From: an uncultured cyanobacterium
GTDB taxonomy: Bacteria > Cyanobacteriota > Vampirovibrionia > Gastranaerophilales > Gastranaerophilaceae
NCBI GenBank assembly: GCA_945836835.1
Contig: CAMAML010000087.1
Location: 1-6,006 of the forward strand
Direction of reading: 5' to 3'
DNA: 6,006 nucleotides
Part shown: positions 1 to 5,457 of the stretch, in pieces
Position numbering within the stretch: the stretch's first letter is position 1
Layout of the letters: every line of letters starts with the position of its first letter
Position numbers and translations under genes: made by a program
Notes under the pieces: generated by a model
The model's database searches: none
Seen by the model: only the letters and a program-made list of their open reading frames with translations
Told to the model about the DNA's origin: nothing

Positions 1-1069
1 GGGTGAAAACCGTTTGCTGGTTGAAATTCCCGGGGAAACCGATTTGCAGAAAGCGAAAACTTACATCGGTGAAACGGCACAATTAGAGTTTAAAAAACCG
101 GGGAAAGACAAGGACGGAAACCCTATTTGGATTGAGTCGGGACTTACGGGAAGCGACCTTACAAAATCGACTTTAACGACCGACTCGACAGGACAATGGG
201 TTGTCGGCTTAGACTTCAACGCCGAAGGGGCAAAGAAGTTTGCCGAATTAACCAAAGCGCTTGTCGGGCAGGAAATGGCAATTTTCTTCAACGGAGAATT
301 GCAATCCGCACCGAGAATTAACGAACCGATATACGGCGGAAAAGCTCAGATTACGGGCGGCGGCGACAGCGGGTTCAAAATGGAAGAGGCTCAGGAAATG
401 GTTAACCTCTTGAACGCAGGAGCTTTACCCGTCCCTGCTAAAATCGTCGAAGAAAACACGGTCGGAGCAACTCTTGGGGCTGACAGTATCGAAAAATCCA
501 AAATGGCGGGCATTATCGGTTTAGGGTTCGTTATGATATTTATGGTTCTGATATACAGAGTTCCGGGAATTATTGCGGATATTGCACTTATTATATACAG
601 TATAATTCTTTTTGCACTGTTCAAGGCAATCCCTGTTACGTTGACGTTGGCGGGTATTGCGGGCTTTATTCTTTCGATAGGGATGGCGGTTGACGCTAAC
701 ATCCTTATTTTTGAGAGAATGAAGGAGGAATTGAAAGCTGGCAGAAACCTGTTTACCGCAATCAATTCGGGTTTTGACAGAGCATTTACGAGTATTTTCG
801 ACTCAAACATGACAACAATTATAACCTGCGTAATCCTTTATATGCTCGGAACGAGTATCGTTAAAGGGTTTGCGCTTACGCTTGCAATCGGTGTATTGGT
901 TTCAATGTTCTCGGCAATCACGATTACAAAGAACTTTATGCACTTAGTGTTCGGCACGGGGTCGTTGAAACACCCTGAATTGTTTGGTTTGAAGAAGTCC
1001 GAAATCGGGCAGGGCTTTACGGCGTCCGAGACAAAACGAGAAAATGCACGTTTCGGGATTTTGGACTAA
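1..1069 (+). CDS. secD: Protein translocase subunit SecD (C-terminal part, 5' end outside window)
   Basis: SecD works with SecF in the inner membrane, using the proton gradient to pull translocating proteins out of the SecYEG channel. The reading frame is open from base 2 (GENRLLVEIPG), which matches the conserved start of the SecD periplasmic region, so the gene begins upstream and the TTG at 14 is an internal Leu codon. About 355 residues are visible; the first membrane helix and the N-terminus are missing. Counting from base 14, the order is a periplasmic region (1-160) with AQLEF and the NAGALPVP block (134-141), then five hydrophobic segments (roughly 164-181, 185-204, 208-233, 266-283, 285-310). 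The helix block GMAVDANILIFER (223-235) carries the Asp known in the family to be needed for proton-driven function. secF follows after 19 bases, so the two are an operon. The frame is intact with host-like codons. Identification is secure. Confidence 0.97.
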   Translation, partial: GENRLLVEIPGETDLQKAKTYIGETAQLEFKKPGKDKDGNPIWIESGLTGSDLTKSTLTTDSTGQWVVGLDFNAEGAKKFAELTKALVGQEMAIFFNGELQSAPRINEPIYGGKAQITGGGDSGFKMEEAQEMVNLLNAGALPVPAKIVEENTVGATLGADSIEKSKMAGIIGLGFVMIFMVLIYRVPGIIADIALIIYSIILFALFKAIPVTLTLAGIAGFILSIGMAVDANILIFERMKEELKAGRNLFTAINSGFDRAFTSIFDSNMTTIITCVILYMLGTSIVKGFALTLAIGVLVSMFSAITITKNFMHLVFGTGSLKHPELFGLKKSEIGQGFTASETKRENARFGILD

Positions 1070-1088
1070 GGAAATGAGGTAACAAGAA

Positions 1089-2129
1089 ATGACAGATAAA
1101 GATTTGAACATAAATACGGATAGAAACTTAAATCCGCAATCAAAAACAAACCTAATCACCTCAAGACACATCATAGACATCGTAAAATACAGGGTTGTAT
1201 GGCTTTGTATAACGGCTTTGTTGTTGTTGCCGGGGATTTGCGGGCTGATTTATGCAGGGGTTAAGAACCCGCACCACATCCCCTTGAAGGTAGGCATTGA
1301 CTACACGGGCGGAACGATTTTGCAATACGGGGTTCAAGAGGACGTGGACAGCAGCGACCTTGGAAAAATCAGGAGCGGTTTGGAAAAAATCGGGGTAGAT
1401 AACCCGAATATTCAGATTATTCACGCAAATGTGGAAAATCAGGCAAAAGACGAAAATATCAAGAACATTATTTCGATAAGAACAAAGTTTATCGGGGAAG
1501 AAACAAACACGACAAGCGAGATTACGAACTCGATTTCACAAGACTTCCAAAACCCGAAATTAATGTCCGTAAGCTCGGTCGGACCTACATTGGGTAAAGA
1601 GTTGTTCAAAAACTCGCTGATAGCTTTGACTTTGGCGTTCTTGGGTATTATTATGTACCTTACGATAAGGTTCAAGTTTGACTATGCACTGGCTGCAATT
1701 TTGGGTATAGCCCACGACGTACTCTTTGTAGTAGGAGCGTTTGCGCTTTTGGGAATTTTCAAGGGCGTTGAGATTGACGGCTTATTTATCACGGCAATTT
1801 TGACGGTAGTCGGTTTTTCCGTCCACGACACGATCGTTGTGTTCGACAGGGTTCGTGAAAACTTGAGATATTATTCAAAGAAAATGTCGTTTGGCGAAAT
1901 TATGAATGCGTCGGTAAACCAAACTCTTGCAAGAAGTATCAACACCTCGTTATCAACCTTGATAACGCTTTTGGCACTTTATTTCTTCGGCGGGGTAACG
2001 ACAAGAGATTTCGTCCTTGCGATGATATTGGGTATCGCAATCGGAACTTGGTCGAGCATATTCTTCTGCTCGGTTCTCGTAGAGTTCTGGGAAGATAAGA
2101 AAACCCAAAAAGTTGCTCAAAGAGCGTAG
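1089..2129 (+). CDS. secF: Protein translocase subunit SecF
   Basis: SecF is the partner of SecD in the proton-driven export motor. The 346-residue protein has the complete family layout: a polar N-terminal tail (1-35), membrane helix 1 (about 36-57), the GIDYTGGT block (69-76) that opens the periplasmic domain, SVGPTLGKEL (163-172) entering helix 2, then a five-helix bundle to about residue 333 and a short charged tail. Hallmarks are AHDVL (208-212), VGFSVHDTIVVFDRVREN (241-258), VNQTLARSINTS (276-287) and GTWSSIF (319-325). The start is the ATG with GAGGT 8 bases upstream (1076-1080), between the secD stop and this gene, so translation follows secD in one transcript. The motif spellings resemble cyanobacterial SecF more than E. 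coli SecF (inference). The N-terminal tail before helix 1 is longer than I would expect and Asn-rich. A strong terminator follows the stop. Confidence 0.97.
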   Translation: MTDKDLNINTDRNLNPQSKTNLITSRHIIDIVKYRVVWLCITALLLLPGICGLIYAGVKNPHHIPLKVGIDYTGGTILQYGVQEDVDSSDLGKIRSGLEKIGVDNPNIQIIHANVENQAKDENIKNIISIRTKFIGEETNTTSEITNSISQDFQNPKLMSVSSVGPTLGKELFKNSLIALTLAFLGIIMYLTIRFKFDYALAAILGIAHDVLFVVGAFALLGIFKGVEIDGLFITAILTVVGFSVHDTIVVFDRVRENLRYYSKKMSFGEIMNASVNQTLARSINTSLSTLITLLALYFFGGVTTRDFVLAMILGIAIGTWSSIFFCSVLVEFWEDKKTQKVAQRA

Positions 2130-2136
2130 GTATAAT

Positions 2137-2170
2137 AAAAGCCCTCTGTATAAATGCGGAGGGCTTTTTA
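2137..2170. terminator. Bidirectional rho-independent terminator between secF and the unknown minus-strand gene
   Basis: The arm AAAAGCCCTC (2137-2146) pairs with GAGGGCTTTT (2159-2168), and a few extra weak pairs can extend the stem towards the loop. On the plus strand it begins about 8 bases after the secF stop and runs into TTTTTATTTCTT. Read on the minus strand, the same hairpin is followed by TTTTATTATA, so it can also end the converging gene at 2205. One compact element thus insulates both transcription units. Confidence 0.9.
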
Positions 2171-2204
2171 TTTCTTAAATTTGTTAAAATAAATTGGAAA
2201 AATT

Positions 2205-2951
2205 TTACCCGTTAAATTTTGCGGAAAACTCGTTTATTGTCCGTCCCTGATAGCCGGTCATTCCATTAACGAACGGATATCCTACGGTGTTCGGGTAAGC
2301 ACTAAACCTTGCAAGAGTTTCATCAAATTGCCCCAATTTCCCGAGGTTCGGATTAAGAGAACCTCCCATTGTGCGTTCAAGAACTTCTTTACCATCAACA
2401 TTTTTAATTCGCCCAAACTCAATGGCAACACCTCTTTGACCTGTCGGATCCGCTATTGTTCTGGAATACACTCCGTACCTATAATCCTTTACAAGGTTTG
2501 AGTAATCATTGTCCCCCAAATAATAGAAATTATCAGAACTATGATGATTGTACATTTTTTGTAAACGTTTTTCCGTAATTGTACCATTAATTGTTGTTAC
2601 AGAGCGAGAACGAGCATTCCCCGTAACGTGATCGGCCGACCAAAGTGATCTTAAACCCCGACCATCGCTTGGAGCTCCGTTTCTCATATTAGTATATCTT
2701 GATTTTGAGGCTAAATCATGTAGTCCACCGGTACTTGAAAGATTTAAATAACGGGTTGTAGATGTTGTTCCGAAATTTTCCAAAAATTTTTCTTCAAGAG
2801 AAGCTATTCCGTTTCTGATTTTTACGTTTGAATAGCTATGTAATAATCCTCTGTGTTCTAATACAGAGAGAAGTTTTTCATTTGCTTCTCCGCCAATTTT
2901 TGATACATAAACCTTTGCCCCTTGAATAACTCTAATAGGTGAAATTGCCAT
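2205..2951 (-). CDS. Protein of unknown function (248-250 residues)
   Basis: I do not recognise this protein. The frame is open for 250 codons from an ATG at 2957, with a second in-frame ATG at 2951. The purine-rich AAAGAAAGG upstream sits 3 bases from the first ATG but 9 from the second, so I prefer 2951 (product starting MAISPIRV). The protein is soluble-looking, with no signal peptide or membrane helix and no Cys. It is rich in Gly, Asn, Ser and Arg, and has a polar middle (HHSSDNFYYLGDNDYSN, 138-154, on the 250-residue count). The C-terminus (about 195-245) is Gly/Asn-rich with repeated aromatic residues. No catalytic motif stands out. Codon choice differs from the neighbours: Thr is about 10 ACA to 2 ACG here, against about 7 ACA to 12 ACG in secF, and Ser favours TCA/TCT. 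That suggests recent acquisition or different expression. It is transcribed alone, converging on secF, from a strong upstream promoter. The long open frame with ribosome site, promoter and terminator makes it a real gene. Confidence 0.8.
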   Translation of the reverse strand: MAISPIRVIQGAKVYVSKIGGEANEKLLSVLEHRGLLHSYSNVKIRNGIASLEEKFLENFGTTSTTRYLNLSSTGGLHDLASKSRYTNMRNGAPSDGRGLRSLWSADHVTGNARSRSVTTINGTITEKRLQKMYNHHSSDNFYYLGDNDYSNLVKDYRYGVYSRTIADPTGQRGVAIEFGRIKNVDGKEVLERTMGGSLNPNLGKLGQFDETLARFSAYPNTVGYPFVNGMTGYQGRTINEFSAKFNG

Positions 2952-2957
2952 AAACAT

Positions 2958-3128
2958 TTTCCTTTCTTTATTTTCTGACTTTCCTTTTGAAATATAATAT
3001 ATTTCCCTTACATATATATAAAGTATTCAGAATGAAAATAATTTTTGCAACAAAATAAATTTTTTACATTTTGTAATAATTCAGGTCCTGGCGAAATCGG
3101 ATTAGCATTTGCAACATTTTTATTTAAG
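2958..3128 (-). other. AT-rich 5' leader / intergenic region of the unknown gene
   Basis: This stretch between the predicted transcript start and the gene is strongly AT-rich, with runs such as ATATATATA near 3012-3020. It has one less AT-rich island at about 3083-3105. It holds a 17-codon minus-strand reading frame (ATG 3117, stop 3064-3066) beginning about 5 bases after the predicted transcript start and lacking a ribosome site. I see no recognisable riboswitch fold or strong hairpin. It could be an ordinary long leader, decayed coding DNA or a regulatory leader; the sequence alone does not decide. Confidence 0.4.
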
Positions 3129-3158
3129 ATTGTAAACTTTTTATAGGTTAACTGTCAA
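3129..3158 (-). promoter_or_regulatory. Strong sigma-70-type promoter for the unknown gene
   Basis: On the minus strand TTGACA (plus coordinates 3153-3158) is followed after 18 bases by TACAAT (3129-3134). That is a perfect -35 and a 5/6 -10. A long A/T tract (3157-3170) lies just upstream, like an UP element. The predicted start of transcription is near 3122, giving a leader of about 165 bases before the ATG at 2951. No better promoter is visible closer to the gene. The surrounding DNA is AT-rich, which raises the chance of accidental matches, but a full TTGACA is uncommon by chance. Confidence 0.6.
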
Positions 3159-3180
3159 AAAAAATTTTTTAGTGTTTTAA

Positions 3181-3387
3181 TTACCTCGTGCAAACTCGGA
3201 TGATTGGAATAAGCGAACGGTTGTTGTGCTTGCGTCAAATAACGGGGAAATGTATTCAAGGCGTAAGGTAAATTTCGGGAAGGTAAAAGACTTGTGGTCT
3301 TGTCACAACGGCGTTGTTGAGGATTTTCGAAATGATGAGTTGCGGAGAAAGTATATAGCACGAGTCGCAAAATACAAAAAGCATTAA
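3181..3387 (+). pseudogene. Possible small or truncated coding region, unknown function
   Basis: After a stop at 3178-3180 the frame is open for 68 codons, ending at TAA 3385-3387. The translation looks protein-like: SDDWNKRTVVVLASNNGE, then RRKVNFGKVKDLW, then a basic tail DELRRKYIARVAKYKKH. Codons (ACG, GGG, TTG, CGG) match the housekeeping genes here. There is no good start: the only in-frame ATG is at 3250, giving 45 residues with GGGG close upstream, and a GTG lies at 3226. The abrupt beginning next to AT-rich DNA suggests the 3' end of a gene whose front was lost, perhaps when the neighbouring unknown gene arrived (inference). The spacing of a V-x-F-G motif followed by D..RR.Y..R faintly recalls small phage/viral DUF5754-like proteins, a weak impression only. 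An opposing minus-strand frame (3155-3484) overlaps glgC and looks non-coding. Confidence 0.35.
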
Positions 3388-3396
3388 TTAGAATAA

Positions 3397-3424
3397 TCGG
3401 GGCAGTTCTTCGGAACCGCCCCGA
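3397..3424 (-). terminator. glgC terminator hairpin
   Basis: TCGGGGCAGTTC (3397-3408) pairs with GAACCGCCCCGA (3413-3424), a 12-pair stem with one A/C mismatch around a TTCG loop. It lies about 35 bases beyond the glgC stop. On the minus strand it is followed by TTATTCTAATT, a moderate U-rich tail, so it most likely ends glgC transcription. On the plus strand the continuation (CCTTAAAACC) lacks a U tract, although the C(UUCG)G tetraloop would make that strand's RNA hairpin very stable. Confidence 0.75.
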
Positions 3425-3458
3425 CCTTAAAACCTTACCGTCAGTCGCCTCAAACCGA

Positions 3459-4694
3459 CTATAAAATAGCACCTTTCGGAACAACCGTAATCCCGTTTGT
3501 CGAGACGTGGAACCCTCGGCGTTCGTCTTCTGCCCTGTCGTAACCTATTCTTGTATTTGGAGGGATTACGACGTTTTTGTCGATGATGGCACGGCGTATT
3601 CTCGAGTAACGTCCGACGGAAACGTTTTCCATCAGGATACTTTCGTACACTTGAGAGTAACTGTTAATCCTTACTTTTGGTGAAAGTATGCAACGGGAAA
3701 TGCTACCGCCCGAAACGATACAGCCTTCGGACACCATGGAGTTTGTCGCCATACCTACACGGTTACCTTCTTCCCAGATGAATTTTGCGGGCGGGTAATT
3801 GTAATTAAACGTTCTGAGCGGCCAATCTTTTGAGTAGATATTCAGCTCCGGAGTTGCAGAAAGAAGATCCATATTTGCCTGCCAGTATGCATCGATACTT
3901 CCTACATCACGCCAGTAGCCTCTTTCGGCGTCCGTCATGCCTGCAAACTCGTTATCCGCAAAGTTGTATACGTAAATCGGTTTCCCTTCGTTTAACAACA
4001 TCGGGATTACGTTTTTGCCAAAGTCGTGGTTGGAGGTTTCGATTTTGGCATCACGTTCAAGTGCATCGAGCAAAATATCTTTGTTAAAAATATAGTTACC
4101 CATTGACGCAAGGCACATATTCGGGTTTCCGGGGATTGAACGTGGCTTTTCTTTAGGTTTTTCGACGAAGTTTACGAGCTTCCAATTCTCGTCGACTTCC
4201 ATAATCCCAAACTCGGACGCCTCTTCTATCGGGATTGGGATACCCGAAATCGTTAACTCCGCATGTTTTTCTTTATGGAAATCGAGCATTTGAGAAACGT
4301 CCATTTTATATATATGATCACCCCCGAAGATACAAACGTAGTCGGGATCTTCATCTTTTATGTGAAACTCGTTTTGATAAATCGCATCGGCGGTTCCCCT
4401 GTACCAATCCTGTCCCGTACGCATTTGAGCCGGTGCAAGATCGACGTACTGGTTCAAAAAAGGAGACAGCGCCCACCCACGGGTGATGTGCTTGTTTAAA
4501 GAGTCCGACTTGTACTGGGTCAAAACTTTAATCTTGAAAAATCCCGAGTTGATAAAGTTGTTCAAAACAAAATCAATAATCCTGTAACGCCCGCCAAACG
4601 GGACAGCAGGTTTTGCACGGTCTTTTGTCAGCGGTAGCAAACGTTTTCCCTCACCGCCGGCTAAAATCATAACTAACGCATCATCGATTGACAT
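3459..4694 (-). CDS. glgC: Glucose-1-phosphate adenylyltransferase (ADP-glucose pyrophosphorylase)
   Basis: GlgC makes ADP-glucose and pyrophosphate from ATP and glucose-1-phosphate in the cytoplasm, the committed step of bacterial glycogen synthesis. The 411-residue length is typical. The N-terminal nucleotidyltransferase domain shows ILAGGEGKRL (10-19), RAKPAVPFGG (26-35), WYRGTADA (97-104), GGDHIYKMD (124-132, Asp126 aligning with E. coli Asp142) and FVEKP (176-180, Lys179 aligning with the glucose-1-phosphate-binding Lys195). SNHDFGK (221-227) and YWRDVGS (260-266) follow. From about 310 the C-terminus is a left-handed beta-helix domain (VSGGSISRCILSP, VGRYSRIRRAIIDKNVVIP). The style is that of E. 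coli/actinobacterial GlgC rather than the cyanobacterial/plant form. The activator-site residues differ from E. coli (Asp25 for Lys39, Pro32 for His46), so allosteric control probably differs. The ATG start places the ATP-binding loop at the usual distance, and only a weak ribosome site (GTGGGG) precedes it. It has its own candidate promoter and a downstream terminator. Confidence 0.97.
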   Translation of the reverse strand: MSIDDALVMILAGGEGKRLLPLTKDRAKPAVPFGGRYRIIDFVLNNFINSGFFKIKVLTQYKSDSLNKHITRGWALSPFLNQYVDLAPAQMRTGQDWYRGTADAIYQNEFHIKDEDPDYVCIFGGDHIYKMDVSQMLDFHKEKHAELTISGIPIPIEEASEFGIMEVDENWKLVNFVEKPKEKPRSIPGNPNMCLASMGNYIFNKDILLDALERDAKIETSNHDFGKNVIPMLLNEGKPIYVYNFADNEFAGMTDAERGYWRDVGSIDAYWQANMDLLSATPELNIYSKDWPLRTFNYNYPPAKFIWEEGNRVGMATNSMVSEGCIVSGGSISRCILSPKVRINSYSQVYESILMENVSVGRYSRIRRAIIDKNVVIPPNTRIGYDRAEDERRGFHVSTNGITVVPKGAIL

Positions 4695-4725
4695 ATAAAC
4701 CCCACTTTCCTTTTCTTATATACCT

Positions 4726-4754
4726 AATATACAACAAACTAAAATTTTGAGCAA
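4726..4754 (-). promoter_or_regulatory. Candidate glgC promoter
   Basis: On the minus strand TTGCTC (plus 4749-4754) is followed after 17 bases by TATATT (4726-4731), a 5/6 match at -10 but only 3/6 at -35. The -10 ends 31 bases before the glgC ATG, leaving a short leader. Its place between the protease stop and glgC would let glgC be transcribed independently. The AT-rich context weakens the call. Confidence 0.4.
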
Positions 4755-4772
4755 TCGGAAAAATATTTTTTT

Positions 4773-4800
4773 TGAAAAATTTATCCGTAAATTTTTTTCA
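4773..4800. repeat. AT-only inverted repeat over the protease stop codon
   Basis: TGAAAAATTTA (4773-4783) is the reverse complement of TAAATTTTTTTCA (4788-4800) apart from two extra T's, with a TCCG loop. It overlaps the last codons and stop of the metalloprotease gene. The stem is almost entirely A:T and is followed on the minus strand by A's before a T run, so it is at best a weak terminator. It may only reflect base composition. Confidence 0.3.
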
Positions 4801-5311
4801 AGATGAAAATATCGTTTTCGCTCGGAGTTGATATGTTCTTTTGGTGCGGAACGTACATTATATCGTCGACTTCGACCCCATGCCCAAGCCCCATGGCATG
4901 CCCAAATTCGTGCATAATCGCACAATAAATGCTTAAATCCGTCGTAACTTTTCCCAAAAACTCGTTTTCTAACCCTATTTCTATCGAGATTTTGTTGATT
5001 ACGTTTCCGACGACGCTCACGTACTTGCACATGCCCTCATACACTCGCCCGACCTTAACCCAACGGAGGATGATGTCCGCCTCCTGCGGCGTTTTTACCT
5101 CAAAAAATTGAAGATTTATTCCGTTTGATTTCAAAACCTCGTTCCAACTTGATATTGCCCTCTGAACTTGAGAATACATAAAATTTTTGTCTGACACGGG
5201 AGCGGTAATCGGGGTTATAAAAACCTTTACCAAACTTTTTTGCCAACGACAAAGCTGTCCTCTGATCTTTGAATTTTCTATATATTGATTAATTTTTGCC
5301 GAAATCGCCAT
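4781..5311 (-). CDS. Small matrixin-like (metzincin) zinc metalloprotease
   Basis: This 176-residue protein carries the complete metzincin signature HEFGHAMGLGH (134-144: zinc ligands His134, His138, His144, catalytic Glu135). It is followed by a short loop and a Met-turn, DDIMY (149-153). The upstream part fits the small catalytic domain of the M10/matrixin family: a strand near 28-33 (VKVFIT), a helix with AISSWNEVL (52-60), and ADIILRWVKVG (78-88) for the edge strands. The end (SENDIFILKKIYG) resembles the final helix of these enzymes. It is unusual in having no signal peptide, no visible prodomain or cysteine-switch motif and no extra C-terminal domain, so it may act inside the cell or leave by another route. 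The start is fixed by an in-frame TGA two codons before the ATG at 5311, though no clear ribosome site is present. It is co-directional with glgC, 86 bases apart, and divergent from the NFACT gene. The substrate is unknown. Confidence 0.88.
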   Translation of the reverse strand: MAISAKINQYIENSKIRGQLCRWQKSLVKVFITPITAPVSDKNFMYSQVQRAISSWNEVLKSNGINLQFFEVKTPQEADIILRWVKVGRVYEGMCKYVSVVGNVINKISIEIGLENEFLGKVTTDLSIYCAIMHEFGHAMGLGHGVEVDDIMYVPHQKNISTPSENDIFILKKIYG

Positions 5312-5457
5312 ATTTCATATTTAACACAACCCTAAAAAAATTGCTATCGACCAAACCTTGTAATTTTGCGGGCTGATTTTGGGGCAGGGAATTTTTTGAG
5401 GGGAATTTTTCTTGCGAAAAGCGGGAAATTTTCTTTTGTTTATTGTAAGATTAAACT
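5312..5457. other. Divergent intergenic region between protease and NFACT genes
   Basis: This 146-base spacer must hold the upstream signals of both divergent genes. I find no convincing -35/-10 pair on either strand. G-rich patches (GGGGCAGGGAATTTT, about 5381-5395; GAGGGGAATTTTT, about 5398-5410; GCGGGAAATTTT, about 5421-5432) form a loose run of G-cluster plus AATTTT units on the plus strand, of unknown meaning. Confidence 0.35.

Noticed and set aside
391..810. 139-codon minus-strand frame opposite secD
   Set aside because: The hydrophobic product simply mirrors the membrane-helix codons of secD; secD is certain in this region.
3035..3082. Plus-strand promoter-like matches (TTGCAA with AT-rich -10-like boxes)
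   Set aside because: Spacing or hexamer matches are poor, and such matches are expected by chance in DNA this AT-rich.
2958..3180. Possible insertion sequence or attachment site flanking the unknown gene
   Set aside because: I looked for terminal inverted repeats, target-site duplications, a transposase or integrase, and a tRNA end around 2200-3400 and saw none, so transfer is suggested only by codon use and AT content.
3155..3484. 109-residue minus-strand open frame overlapping the end of glgC
   Set aside because: It overlaps glgC in another frame, crosses the terminator hairpin, has no recognisable motif, and the opposite-strand reading at 3181-3387 looks more protein-like.
3830..4499. 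Several plus-strand open frames of 78-85 codons opposite glgC
   Set aside because: They lie wholly inside glgC, have basic, Arg/Pro/Ser-rich translations typical of antisense shadows, and have no ribosome sites or family motifs.
4716..5030. 104-codon minus-strand frame overlapping the metalloprotease
   Set aside because: It is a different frame over the intact metzincin motif; its Arg/Lys-rich translation has no family features.
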